Positions 48,064-60,139 of a DNA stretch of 64,000 nucleotides are shown here, piece after piece (position 1 is the stretch's first letter; the number at the start of each line of letters is the position of its first letter). The translations under genes and the position numbers were made by a program. This DNA comes from Muraenolepis orangiensis (Eukaryota > Chordata > Actinopteri > Gadiformes > Muraenolepididae), in contig CM050999.1 in assembly GCA_027704905.1 (NCBI GenBank), positions 8,042,392 through 8,106,391 of the forward strand, in the 5' to 3' direction. The notes below the pieces were generated by a model, which did not search any database, was not told where the DNA came from, and was given only the letters and a program-made list of their open reading frames with translations.

Positions 48064-51000
48064 CTACCTTAAGTAGTCAGAAGACAGTGCACTTTTCTCT
48101 GCCACCCTGTCGATGATACAATCCGTGTCCAAAGCCACCAGAACGTCCTTATCCGTAGCCATCAGCATGAAGGCTTCAAGGTGATCCTGCGATGCCGTAC
48201 TCCTCAATCGGTTCTTTAGAAACTTTAAAGTTGGAAAACTTTGCTCGCAAGCGACTTGCGTCACGGAAAGACTTGTATCCAAGTCCAATAAGATGGTATG
48301 CATCAGTCAGCAGACCATATCGACGCAGCACAAATTGCACATGTCTTACAAGATGAGCAGGTCTTGTTTATCACATCCCATTGTTCATCCGGGGGGGGGG
48401 TCATCTGTCGGGACTGTCGGCTCATTTCCATCTTCGGCTTCCTCGGTGCTCACCCTGACCACATACTCATCTGACACTGACATCTTCAACTTATCCCAGT
48501 GGGTAGTCAGATTCTGTAGCTCTGTTTGTAAGGCCTCGGTAGTAGCTCTGTTGTCATATCTGAGCAGCTTTTTACTCAGCTTGTCCAGTCCTAATGCAGG
48601 GAGTCCTTTGTTTCTTATTTCTGGGAAGTTTTGGGGGTCGAGTAGGGCAAAGTCTGCGTATAGCTTTCCATTCTTTTCAAAACACCGACCAATGCTCTCA
48701 ATCACAGTATCCAGGATGATGTTATGGATGTTGATCTTGTAATCACTGTTTGCATCAGATATGTTTTCATCCTCTGCCAACTCACCCGGCATCCTTTTCT
48801 TTTTCTTCAGCCTTCGATTAGGCAGCGCGGCCTGCACCTCTGCGTCACTCTCCTCCAGTTTTCCATTCACCCATTTCACAAAGATATCCGCTGCTCCCGT
48901 CACAGCCTCAAAATCCCTCGCATGTTTCTTTAGGTTTTCCTCTGTGCCGGTGACGAAGCGATGCGCTGTCAGAATGTCCATGCCGCTTGTTTGGAGATAC
49001 TTCGACAGTGGAGTCGTCAGCGCAAAGATGCGCAAAAAGACCTGGGCGGTGAGGACGGTCTGGTATTTGAGCAAGGCCTCTACATACCCGTTTGCCTTCG
49101 CTCGCACTGTCGGTGCGGTACCTTCTCTTGATCCATTATGGCCATCAACGTGACGATCAGGTCAATGAGACATTTTTCAGGATCACCAAACTTGCCAAAC
49201 ACCTTGCTCAGTGCTGCGTCTTTGGCCCACCACCTGGTCTCTCCAATAGGTGACAGACGCCTGTGACGCACGTCCTGGCTTACTTCTTCCCAGACGTTCA
49301 TTCGTTTATACGACTCTTTCAAGAATACTGCTACATCATTTAAGAAACAGAAGAGGGATGCACTGGCTATGACCGCACCAGTGGTGTCCGCGAGTACCAG
49401 ATTAAGCACATGCGCATAGCACCAGACGTGCACTTGTGGTGAATGGGCTGACAACAGGGCAGAGAAGCCCCTGTACTCCCCTTGCATGTTCACGGCCCCA
49501 TCCGTAGAATTACCGGCACACTCCATCCATCTTCTTCTCCCGCTTATCTGTAATCGGGTCGCGGAGGTAGCAGCTTCAGCAGGGGACTCCAAACTTCCCT
49601 CTCCCTGGCAGCATCGACAAGCTCTGACTGGGAGATCCCGAGGCGTTCCCAGGCCAGTGTGGAGATGTAATCACCCCACCTGTACCTCGGTCTGCCCCGT
49701 GGTCTCTTCCCAGTTGGATGTGCCTGGAAAATCTCCCTCGGGAGGCGACCGGGAAGCATCCTTACTAGATGCCTGAACCACCTCAACTGGCTCCTTTCTA
49801 CGCGAAGGAGCAGCGGCTCTACTCCTAGTCTCTCACGAGTGACTGAGCTTCTCACCCTATCCCTCAGGGAGATACCAGCCACCCTCCTGAGGAAACTCAT
49901 TTCGGCCGCTTGTATTCGCGATCTCGTCCTTTCGGTCATTACCCATTGCTCATGGCCATAGGTGAGGGTAGGAACGAAGACTGATCGGAAGATCGAGAGC
50001 TTTGCCTTCTGGTTCAGCTCTCTTTTGGTTACAACGGTGCGCCAAAGTGCACCCAATACCGCTCCCGCTGCACCTATTCTCCTGTCAATCTCACGCTCCA
50101 TCCTCCCCTCACTCGAGAACAAGACCCCGAGATACTTGAACTCCTTCACTTGGGATAAGGACTCCCTCCCTACTTGGAGTAGACAACCGGTGGGGATACC
50201 GGCACACTCACGAACATCAATATGCATCTTGTCCAGCACCTGCTTTAGCAAATCAACAAAATACTGTCCAGAAGATGACTCGCAGTCAACAAGCGCAATC
50301 AATCTGTTACGTAACGGATTATTACTGAGCACTGGTCTTTGCTTGCAATGTCTTGAGTACTGTCTATTTGAATGGAATACATTCCTGCCTCCTTAACCTC
50401 AGCAGCTATTGATTCTTGAATAAGACAGCCGATAACCTCTATAACTGTGTTCACTGTTGTTTGAGAGGAGAGTGACAAGTGATCCTCTGCCTGTACTTCC
50501 AGCTCCATGCAATTGCTGGCTATTTTCAATGCACTTATTTACATGCTGTTGTAGAGACAAATCAAATTTGCTGACCAAAATAACAGGTTCCAAAAACGTC
50601 CCATGGTCTACAGTATCATCATCCAAAGTGTAAGCAGCTTCGAATTTCTTTCCCCTATAACTGAGGCCGCGCTTCCCTATAAAACTTTAACTATCAATTA
50701 CACGCTCCATCACTTTTCTCCTTTGGCGCACCTGTTCTCTCGTGGCAGACATCTGATTGACATTGAGTAAGTCTTTTATGTTTCCCTTGCTGATCCGTAA
50801 CAGGTATGCATCTGCACACTCTATGCAGTTCACTTCTTTCATGTTCTGCGATTCGCTGGTGGATATGTCGCCAATCTTTCATCCCATTTATGAATGGATT
50901 GCTGTCACATACTGAGCAATACAACGTATTTGTTTCAGTACAGCATGTAAGCCACGACCGCTTTGTACCATTACTCGTTTGAAACACACTTTCAGCGACA

Positions 51001-51401
51001 TGGTTGGTGCTGGTGTGATAATTAAAAAACAAATCCAACTCATGCGATTTCGGCCGTGTGAAGTAGCTAAGAGCCCCCTTGTTAATGCTAACGCTAGCAC
51101 TTGTGCTAGCATCACCTCTAACGTTAGCTTGTGTCTCTCCCTCCTTCTCGGACTCCTCTTCAATCGACTCACACACTGGGTCAGTAATGGCTGTGGTGGT
51201 GGACGTTGTAGTTAGATTGCTGCTGCTAGTCACGGGTAGATTAGCTAGGTTATCACTGGTGCTGCTATCACTGGCTTTAGCCGATTTGGCAGGCAAAAAC
51301 ATCTGCATTAGCTTCGCACATTTAGCTGCACCAGCCTCAAGACTTCTTTTTTCTCTTATTTTTTCGGCACATCCTTTTCTTTTTTTACTGTTTTTATCCA
51401 T
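48064..51401 (-). pseudogene. hAT transposase (ZMYM1-like), broken
   Basis: Pieces in order: 51401-50694 basic N-terminus, Ser/Thr linker and TTF/BED-like finger region (LTCCTETNTLYCSVCDSNPF); 50626-50400 and 50529-50299, which overlap across a frameshift and include SIQIDSTQD (first catalytic Asp region); 50332-50210; then after the RTE insertion 49510-49080 with NSTDGAVNMQGEYRGFSALL and VWCYAHVLNLVLADT and the RW motif ETRWWAKD; 49107-48385; and 48303-48064 with the C-terminal dimerisation region (VACEQSFPTLKFLKNRLRST). At least two frame changes plus the insertion make it non-functional. This class gave rise to ZMYM1-like hAT proteins in fish. Confidence 0.75.
49524..50196 (-). mobile_element. 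5'-truncated RTE/Rex3-like LINE inside hAT
   Basis: 673 bp, 3' end 'catccatcttcttctcccgc', encoding the last about 210 residues of the RTE ORF (minus strand, CLLQVGRESLSQVKEFKYLGV to LLPPRPDYR). Flanked by a perfect 13-bp target duplication, taccggcacactc (49511-49523 and 50197-50209). Very similar to the full element at 11088, so recent. Confidence 0.93.
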
Positions 51402-51752
51402 TTTAAATGGTCTTTGGTAGTGGTTCTGGCTCTTGCTTGATATTGAACTTAAACGTAGGCTACTGTTAACGTTACTGGAGCTCGATAACCCCTACCTGGG
51501 CAGATCTACTTGGGGAGGGGCCGCTCGCCACTTTACACCAACTCCATTCAATATAGTTGACCAGCAGGGAGCCGCCCCCCCCTTACGAAAGTGGGCCGGC
51601 CCATTCTATATAGTGGGCCGGTGTGATACGCCAGTGTAGCCACCTTCGTTGAATTTCTTTCCGTAAAAAAAAAATTTCAGCAAACGGCGGCCCAAAACTG
51701 CGTCGGCCCTTCTGGCATTTGCCAGAACTGCCAGATTGCCAGTCCGCCCGTG

Positions 51753-52770
51753 TGTGTGGGAGAGACCGCATGTTGCAAGTTTGTTCTTTTTTTGATCTGT
51801 ACAGGTATGTGCATTCTTGTGTTCTTAATTGATATTGGTTGGCTGTTTTTCATGTCTTAATATATGCTGTGGTCGAATGTATTAAGCATTTGTATTTTAT
51901 TTAATTAGTTTAATTCAGAAGCATTTGTTAATGAGTCAGTTCGCGTCTTGCTGTCTGAGGAGAGAATAGTTGTATAGTTATAGTTATAGTTGTGTAGTTC
52001 TTGTATAGTTAGTATAGCATAGGTACATAGATTAAACTGTATATTGTATAGTAGTGTAGTGTACATAGGACCCAGTACCTTTTAATTTGTAAGCTTAACA
52101 TTGTATTGCATTTTATCTCAGGACTTGTATCAGGTCTATTTTATTATCTTCTATTTTGTTCTAATTACTTTTGCACAATCGAATGTAAGACCATATTGAG
52201 GTATTATTTTTGATGGCACACTGGGTAGTCTTTCTAATATAAGACCATCTTTTTTTCTTACGTTTATTTTCTACTAGGTATTACTGTGTTCATAATTGCT
52301 AATTGAAGCACCATATAATAAATGTTCTTTCACCATAAGTTTCAAGTTTGTTTATTATTTGTCACAACAAAATACAGAATACTTTATGATGAAATGCTTG
52401 TTTCTGTATGAGCCCCTGAGATTGTGCTACATACAGTAAAAATAAAGTAAGTAAAAAAAGAAATTAAGCAGTAAGTAAAGGAATGTTCAGTCAATATACA
52501 TATATACAATACAGAGTAGAATGAGTAACAGTGAGGTTTATATTTATATTATGTATAGTTTTTTATTTTTATTTCTTTAATTCGCCCTCTCGGTCGTTTA
52601 CATGGAGAAATGGCGCCACCGTCTGGGAAAATGCTATGATATGATATGATTTAAAAAAAAAAATCATACCCCCCCCCCCCCCTGCGCCCCTCCTACTTCG
52701 GGTGTCACCGGCCGCCACTGCCCAGGGCTTACTTTATTTATACAGCGCCACCTCCTGTGTAGGAGGAGTC
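51753..52770. other. No gene; AT-rich with LINE-tail relic
   Basis: 52340-52450 ('tcaagtttgtttattatttg' to 'gaaatgcttgtt') resembles a LINE 3' UTR end. 52660-52685 has an A run followed by a C run of about 15. No ORF recognised. Confidence 0.5.
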
Positions 52771-54657
52771 TTCTTCTTCTTCTTTCGTGTATCATCATCA
52801 TATGTCCAGCTCAGTGTCACAAAGCCACGCTCTCGTCTCTGGTCCCACATGGAAGAGGCCAGCCTCTGAAGGAGGTCTGTACAGAGGACAGGTGGTGATT
52901 ATGTGGTCGGCAGTCTGCTCAGGCTCGCCACACTCACATACTGCGCTGTCTGCCAGGCCCCACTCCTTCATGGACGCTTTGAAGCGACCAACCCCAGTAC
53001 GGAGGCGGTTCAGCAGGGTCCAATGCCGGCGTGGTAGATGTTCTCCTTCGACTCCATCTCCCGGATCTTGGATGTGATGGTGCAGACGTGTGGGCTCAGC
53101 CGACTCCCATTCCTGCTTCCAGGAAGTTGCTAGCCATGCCCTTGTAGACAGGTCCTCAGGGATGGAACCAAGCATCTCTTGTGCTGTCCTGTTGTAGGGG
53201 TGACGGGACTTGAGTCTGCTTGGGGGCGCTGCCTTTGTTGTTGTTTCATGCAGGATATGCCAGTCATGTTCTTGGGCTTTCCTTGCAAGTGCGAGGATAG
53301 CGGCCTCTCGTCGGAGACCGGCCGGGGCAATTCCCGCTAGGACTGGCAGGTAGGACACGGGGGTGGGCTTTAGGCAACCGGTTATGATCCGAAGGGCATT
53401 GTTGATGATAGGATCAACCTTCTTCACATGTGGGCTTCTACTCCAGACTGGGGCGCAGTATTCGGCAGCAGAGAACACCAGGGCTTGTGTGGAGATTCGT
53501 AGTGTCCTGGCGGAGGCACCCCAGGTTGTGCCAGCAAGGCGGCGGATAAGCGAGACCCTTGCTGTCACTTTGGCTCTCACTTCCTCAAGGTGCCGTTTGT
53601 AGGACAGTGTCCTGTCCAGCCGAACACCGAGGTACTTGGGGGCTAGTTGGTGCTCCAGACGCTTGTTGTCGACGGACACCGACAGTTCCCTTTTGGCCTC
53701 TCCGTTGCACAGGTGGTATGCGGCCGACACAGTCTTCCCAGTACTGAGCTGCAGACGCCACTTGCGCAGGTAGGCAGCCAAGATGCTCATGTCCTGGTTG
53801 AGACCCTGTTCCACCGCTGACCATGTTGTTCGACGCAACATGATGGCCAGATCATCCGCGTAACCATATTGTCTGGATGTTGTCTCCGGGAGGTCGTGGA
53901 TGTAAATATTGAACAGCAGTGGTGAGAGGACAGACCCCTGTGGCACCCCGTTTCTCAATCTCCTCAGTCTGCTTCGCTGGCCATCGCTGGTTCGGAGGAT
54001 GAAGCTGCGGTTGGACAGCATCTCCATTATGAACTTCACCATATGCCGGTCTGGGATAGTCCTCAGCAGCTTCAGGTGAAGTCCACGGTGCCAGACGGTG
54101 TCATATGCGGCTGTTAGGTCAAGCAACACAACCCCAACTTTCTCTTTGGCCTGAAAGCTGTCCTCGATGTCCTGGGTGAGCAGGGTTACCTGATCTACTG
54201 TTGACCTGCCCCGCCGGAAACCAGCCTGTTCCCTTGGAAGCTGTGGGTCCACTACTGGCTCTATGCGGCTGAGGATCATCCTCTCCAGTATCTTGAATGG
54301 GACGCAGAGCAGCGAGATGGGTCTGTAGGCCTTAGGGTCTTCCGCAGTTTTGCCTGGTTTCAGCAGGGCAATAACAGCAGCACGGCGCCAGGTCTTCGGC
54401 AGTTTGGACCTCTGGAAGCAGGATGAGAAAAAAGAGCACAGCCAGGCAGATGTTGTCTCACTCTGGTGGGTCACGAACTCTGGGTGGATGTTGTCATGCC
54501 CCGGGGACTTGCCTTGCCTAAGGTTGCCGATGGCCGCCCTAAGTTCAGCTGTTGAAAACTGTCCGGACATGTCAACATCGACACTGGATGCCCTAGAGAG
54601 GGAAGTTATCTCGCACAGTGTAGAGCGGGCGAAGTTCTTATCTGAACCTTGGAATTG
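52771..54657 (-). mobile_element. 5'-truncated jockey/I-type LINE with open RT frame
   Basis: Bounded by a perfect 12-bp target duplication, gtaggaggagtc (52759-52770 and 54658-54669). Its 3' end (left, minus orientation) is a (GAA)n tail, seen as 'ttcttcttcttctttcg'. No 5' endonuclease domain, so truncated on insertion. Confidence 0.9.
52798..54657 (-). CDS. LINE reverse transcriptase, C-terminal two thirds, uninterrupted
   Basis: The frame is open from the truncation point at about 54657; the first Met is at 54570 and it stops at 52798 (590 residues from Met). RT motifs in order: GKSPGHDNIHPEF, YRPISLL, QAGFRRGRSTVDQ, VGVVLLDLTAAYDTVWH, GVPQGSVLSPLLFNIYIHDLP and the catalytic YADD, then a C-terminal zinc-knuckle-like CECGEPEQTADHIITTC. 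It differs from the RTE, L1 and Rex1-like families elsewhere in the window. Intact RT but no endonuclease, so it cannot move alone. I cannot fix the clade by eye; jockey, I or Nimb are possible. Confidence 0.85.
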   Translation of the reverse strand, partial: QFQGSDKNFARSTLCEITSLSRASSVDVDMSGQFSTAELRAAIGNLRQGKSPGHDNIHPEFVTHQSETTSAWLCSFFSSCFQRSKLPKTWRRAAVIALLKPGKTAEDPKAYRPISLLCVPFKILERMILSRIEPVVDPQLPREQAGFRRGRSTVDQVTLLTQDIEDSFQAKEKVGVVLLDLTAAYDTVWHRGLHLKLLRTIPDRHMVKFIMEMLSNRSFILRTSDGQRSRLRRLRNGVPQGSVLSPLLFNIYIHDLPETTSRQYGYADDLAIMLRRTTWSAVEQGLNQDMSILAAYLRKWRLQLSTGKTVSAAYHLCNGEAKRELSVSVDNKRLEHQLAPKYLGVRLDRTLSYKRHLEEVRAKVTARVSLIRRLAGTTWGASARTLRISTQALVFSAAEYCAPVWSRSPHVKKVDPIINNALRIITGCLKPTPVSYLPVLAGIAPAGLRREAAILALARKAQEHDWHILHETTTKAAPPSRLKSRHPYNRTAQEMLGSIPEDLSTRAWLATSWKQEWESAEPTRLHHHIQDPGDGVEGEHLPRRHWTLLNRLRTGVGRFKASMKEWGLADSAVCECGEPEQTADHIITTCPLYRPPSEAGLFHVGPETRAWLCDTELDI

Positions 54658-54669
54658 GTAGGAGGAGTC

Positions 54670-55082
54670 AAACCCTTAATATGAGCTTGTGAGCAATTAA
54701 ATATATATAGCCAATGTTTCCCCACTAGAAGGTGTTCAAATGAATGAATGAGAGGAAAAAGACTGTTTACCAAAAGTAAATTGCTTTAATCTCACGGGGT
54801 TCTATTAAACATGGGCATGGCCCAGCACAGAGGTGACAGACGACACACCGATAATCACATGGACTGAACACGTTAAAAAATAACCACACAAGACAAAACT
54901 AATAAATCAAAGATGAGCACCACACGTCTAAGAGGGCACTCAACAAAAGACACACAAAACAATACACACCTAAAGCACACAAAATAATGCACACATAAGA
55001 CACGCAGCACAATGCACACAGAATAATGTCCCGTCTAACTAGTGATCTAAGCGGTATGCGTCGTCACAATAACCATTTAGTA
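54670..55082. other. No gene seen
   Basis: A-rich sequence with many 'cacaca' and 'aaaacaata' stretches. It ends at the left border of the second duplicated block. Nothing recognisable. Confidence 0.5.
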
Positions 55083-55621
55083 TGACCCTTATTTTCCGGA
55101 CAGACTATACTTGCAGCCTGCATTGTTGGGCCCTTTTCACCATGTGTGTGGTGTGCGTGGACCATGTGAGGTCCTCGGAGATGTGCACGCCGAGGAACTT
55201 GAAGCTGCTGACCCTCTCTACTGCAACACCGACGATGGAGATAGGGCTGTGCTTTCCCCTCTGCTTCCTGAAGTCCACGATCAGCTCCTTGGTCTTCTTG
55301 ACGTTGAGGGTGAGGCTGTTCTCCTGGCACCACTGCTCCAGCGATCCGACCTCCTCCCTGTAGGCTGTCTCGTCATCGCCGGCGATCAGGCCCATTACTG
55401 TCGTGTCGTCAGCAAACTTGGCGATGACGTTGGAGCTGTGCATAGCCATGCAGTCGTGGGTGTAGAGGGAGTAGAGGAGAGGGCTCAGCACGCATCCCTG
55501 GGGGGCTCCCGTGTTGAGGGTCAGTGGCTCTGAGGTGGTCTTCACCACTTGGCGGCGGTCCGACAGGAGGTCCAGTATCCAGCCGCACGTGGATGGGGGC
55601 ACGCCTAGACCTCTAAGCTTG
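55083..55621 (-). mobile_element. LINE RT fragment (CR1/L2/Rex1-like), copy 2
   Basis: As at 33397-33935. The single noticed difference changes VIVKFADD to VIAKFADD next to the catalytic motif. Confidence 0.85.
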
Positions 55622-56745
55622 GTGAACTATACACTCAACCTTGGTAGAAGTGAGCACTTACCCATTACTACCGCTGCTGGTCAAGTTTCTTTCAATTCAT
55701 TACCATTCAAAATAACAAATTGAAAGTTTAATTATCTTGATGTGTCACTCACAATTGTTAAAGGCCAATTTTACTCTACTTCTGGAATGTACCCAACAGG
55801 ACCTTTCAAAATTCTTATATTTATTTCAGTGCATTCCTCTGTCTCTACCAGAGGCTCCCCTGTCTCTACCTTGCGTCCACCTGGGGTTACTACACCCAGG
55901 AGGACAAGCCGTCACAGTAGACCATGACCACGCTTCAGCCCCACCTGTTCCCTATCATAATCAGCGCCCTTTCAATTACCTCCTTACTTATAATCCACTC
56001 TTATGTTTACTCGTTGCCAGAACTTTCCCATTTTCTACAACCCGAGACTCTCTAGCCGATATTCCCATGAACACCCTTAGTCAATCTCCGCAAAGTCTGT
56101 ATAAATAGCTGCCCACTGCTCCTAATACTAGGATGGGTTAAATGCAGACAACACATTTCACTGTATGTTTACATGTATGTGACCAATAAAGAGGATTCAA
56201 TCCTCACGATTTGTTGTTGTTGCAGTGCAGAGCAATGGCCTCCTCCACACCCTCCTCTCCCAGTTTTCTTTGAACAAGTGCCAGCAGTCAATTTCTCCTC
56301 CCTGTCATTGATGGCGCTCCGTCGGTTGTTATTCCAGCAAACCTCTTCCATGGTAAACCGGCATCCACAATGGCATCACCACACAGCTGGTGGAATATTT
56401 CTTGAGCGGTGGTCTGGCCATGCATTGGAATCACTGCTCACAATTGAGCAGTGTATTTTAGTATCCATTTCGCACACACGTAAGTCGCTTTACACATGGT
56501 ATTATTACTTCCATAATTTACACACACGTAGTTGATAGCTCACACCTCATATCAGTTTATTCCTACTTCAATTATTTAATTGAAGTAATTGATGCTTTGA
56601 CTTTTCTTTCGGGTGCTGCGCGATCAGCGGCGAACGTTGACAGGGGGGAGGGGGGGGGGGTGCTGTGTGATTTGTGGCAAACATTGACGGGGGGCGGGGG
56701 CTGCACGATCAGTGGCGAACGTTGACTGCATTTTCGATTTGGACA

Positions 56746-58265
56746 TTATAGCCTATATGTGCGACTGTCGATCGGATATTGGAAAAATATCGGATATCGG
56801 GCGACGTCGTCAGGCGGGTATGGCGCGACGTAGTCAGGCGGGTATGGCGCGACGTCGGCAACGTCGGCAGACAGGGGAAGCGCAACGTCGGGCAGCGCAG
56901 CATCGGGCAGCGCAGCATCGGGCAGCGCAGCGCTGTCAGGCGGGGGAGGTGCGGCGCTGTCAGACGGGAGAATAACGACGTCAACAGGCGGGTACGGCAC
57001 GACGTCGGCAGCGTCGGCAGACAAGGGAAGCGCAACGCCGAGCAGCGCAGCGTCGGGCAGCGCGGCGCTGTCAGACGGGGGAATAGCGATGTTGGTAGCG
57101 TCGGCAGACAGGGGGAGCGCAACGTCGGGCAGCGCAGCGTCGAGCAGCGCGGCGCTGTCAGACGGGAGAATAACGACGTCGTCAGCGTCGGCGGACGGAA
57201 GCAGCGCGACGTCTTCAGGCGGGTACGACGCAACGTTGGCAGCGTCGGCAGACAGGGGGGGCGCAACGTCGGGCAGCGCAGCGTCGGGCAGTGCGGTGCT
57301 GTCAGACGTGAGAATAACGACGTCGTCAGCGTCGACGGACGGAAGCAGCGCGACGTCTTCAGGCGGGTACGGCGCGACGTCGGCAGCGTCGGTAGACAGG
57401 TGAAGTGCAACGTCAGGCAGCGCAGCGTCGGGCAGCACGGCGCTGTCAGACGGGGGAATAACGACGTCAACAGGCGGGTACGGGGCTAGGTCCATGATGC
57501 GTCTCATGTCATTGAGAGACTGCACTATTTGCCTCCACTGGTCGAGGTTGCCTGGGTCCATAGTGGTTAGGTCGTTCTGTCACGATGGGATAGTTCGGTT
57601 GGACCCAGAACGCAGACCAAGACACAGTGGAGCGATACGAAAAGCTTTGTTCAAAGCAAACACAAAACACAAGGGTAAATGGGGACAGTCCAGGGGTCTG
57701 GGTACCGGGAGGTCGATCCGCGGAGTACCGGCAGGTAGTAGACCGGCGAGTAGTCCGGGACGGGGGAGGAGTCTGCGTACCGGGAGGTCGAGGTGCGTAA
57801 TACCGAACGGGTAGTAGGCAGACGAGTAGTCCGGGACGGGGGAGGAGTCTGCGTACCGGGAGGTCGAGTAGCGACAGGTACCAGACAGACGGAAGAACAG
57901 GGATGAGCCAGAAGTCTCGATACCGGACGGTCGCACTAGCGACAGGTATCAGACACGTAATTAGAATTACCGGGGCGCTCGTATGAATCAGAGTAACGCG
58001 AGACCGGCGGGTGAGGCGGGGTAGCTACAGGAACTGGATCTCCGGGACATCAGTGGCGATGTCCGTCCAGAATGTCCGACGTGACGTGAACAACGTGCAG
58101 TACGACATAACGACCTAACCCCGGGGTAAAGGATAGTCAGAGTATATATACCCCAGGTGAGGTCATCAGCAATTAGACAAAGGTGATAGCTGACAGGTGT
58201 GTGTGTGTGCGCCGCCAGCGCACGTGGCTTGGCCACGCCCCCTGCCAACCACCGTAACCGTGACA
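56746..58265 (-). mobile_element. LTR plus partial gag, copy 2
   Basis: LTR at 57578-58265; gag-like ORF at 57561-56746 (271 codons, start MDPGNLDQW). Identical in layout to 35060-36579. Confidence 0.75.
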
Positions 58266-59921
58266 CGGATTTCACTTTCTGCTCTTTTGCAATTCCCTTG
58301 CACACGCCCCAGACCTGCCAGAACCTGGTAGTGCAATCCTTTCAAAATTTGGTCACAATTTAGGAAACACTATGGGTTAGTCTCTATGTCTATCTACGCC
58401 CTAATCACCGATCATCGATTCAAGCCAATCACCTGTTTCCAGCCTCCCACTTATATCATGTATTTGACAAATGGTTCAAAAATGGAGTTTTGAATATTAA
58501 AATGATGTATAAAGAGGGCATTTTCATGTCTTGACCAGGTTAAACAAGAGTTTTCTCTACCAACATATCATTTTTTCCGATATTTACAAGTAAGGCATTT
58601 TATACGGAATCTGTACCAGTTTCCTTTACCTGCCACTCTTGATTCAATCCTAGAAATCCAACCTGCGGTTAGGGGAGTGATACCAAGGCTTTATAGAGCT
58701 ATATTTGATATGGAATGCCCTGCGCTGTCAATTATCGATTTTTAACAGCATTCTGTATTTTAACAGCTTTTTGTAAGGTCAGAAGGCTACAAAGAACATT
58801 CACCTTTAGGCTCAGGTCTCATTCCTTTCATGTCATTGTGAATTAGCCTTCAATTTATATCTATGTTCTGGAGGTTTTGTTTGTTTTCTTCTGCCTGACA
58901 TGAAGCTCAGTGCCAGCTATGGTCCAGTGATGACAATATATCTGGATACTCAGCGCGTGGCGGTTCTGGTCGGGTACGATGTGATAAAGGAGGCCCTGGT
59001 GGACCATGCTGATGATTTCACCGAGGTTAGGGGAGTGATACAAAGGCTTTATAGAGCTATATTTGATATGTTTTGATATATTTGATAATTATAAAGGAAA
59101 ACATGGAGAGGGCTTTAGAGACCAACATTACTGAAGATCAATGGGCTAAAATACTTAGGAGAATTCACTCTTCCTCCATTTGTGCGAGACATGGTCTCAT
59201 TCAGTTAAAAATTGTACATTGCCTGCATATGTCTAAGGCCAAGCTTTCAAAAATCTTCCCTGGGGTTAGTTCTGCCTGTAACAGATGCAAGCTCCTGCCA
59301 CTCTTTACCACACATTTTGGTCAAGTCTAACAGCATTTTTGTCTTCAATATTTGAAGTTTATTCGGGAATCACAGGTTTAACAATTGAACCCTGTCCTTT
59401 TCTTAGACTCTTCGGGGTACCTTCAGAGGGCTTTGCTCTACAGAAAGCACAATTAAACAGCATAGCCTACTCTTCTCTCTTTGCAAGACGTCCCATTCTT
59501 TTAAATTGGAAGAACCTCCGCCCCCCCTCCTTTGGCAGGTGGATCTGTGACGTCATGTGTTTTCTTAAGATTGAAAAGTTGAGATACACACTGAATGGTT
59601 CCACAGGGAGGTTTAATGTGGTATAGCAGCCTTTTATTTCATATATCAAATGTTTGACAATGCCTCTTACGTCTGGATAGCGGGTATAGTGTGGTAAATA
59701 TTTTGTTACTCGACTTGATTTTTCTTTTCTTTTTTGTGTGTGGTGTTTTTTCTTGTTTCCTAGTTTGTTTCCTTCGTTTTGTGATTTAATATTAATATAA
59801 GTATTGTTTTATTTTATTTTTTACCCCCATGTATTCTTGTCTGTGTCATTCTCCCGCAGTATATGTGCATTGAGTATGTTTTAAAAACTTAAAACTTTAT
59901 AAAAATACATTGACAAAAAAA
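58266..59921 (+). mobile_element. L1-like 3' end with captured CYP exon 2, copy C
   Basis: Equivalent to 36580-38235. The captured exon 2 fragment is at 58906-59024. Confidence 0.8.
58906..59024 (+). pseudogene. Captured CYP2 exon 2 fragment, copy C
   Basis: Same 119 bases and same L1 junctions as copy B. Confidence 0.85.
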
Positions 59922-60139
59922 CAAAGAAAACCAACACTAAACGCAATGACACCCAACTGTGCCAGAGGTGAACGACATGACTTCCTTATCTTTTAACAGC
60001 AACACAAAGTGACCTGCTGCAAACACTGGTGCACTGACCACTCCTTCTGACCAAAACAAGTAACAACGCAGAAGAAAAAAACAGCTAGAACAACAACGCA
60101 GAAGACACACTAGCAGCTGGAGAACAACGCAGACCTATC

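Noticed and set aside
48293..49153. Plus-strand ORFs inside the 4-kb hAT
   Set aside because: Antisense to clear transposase sequence.
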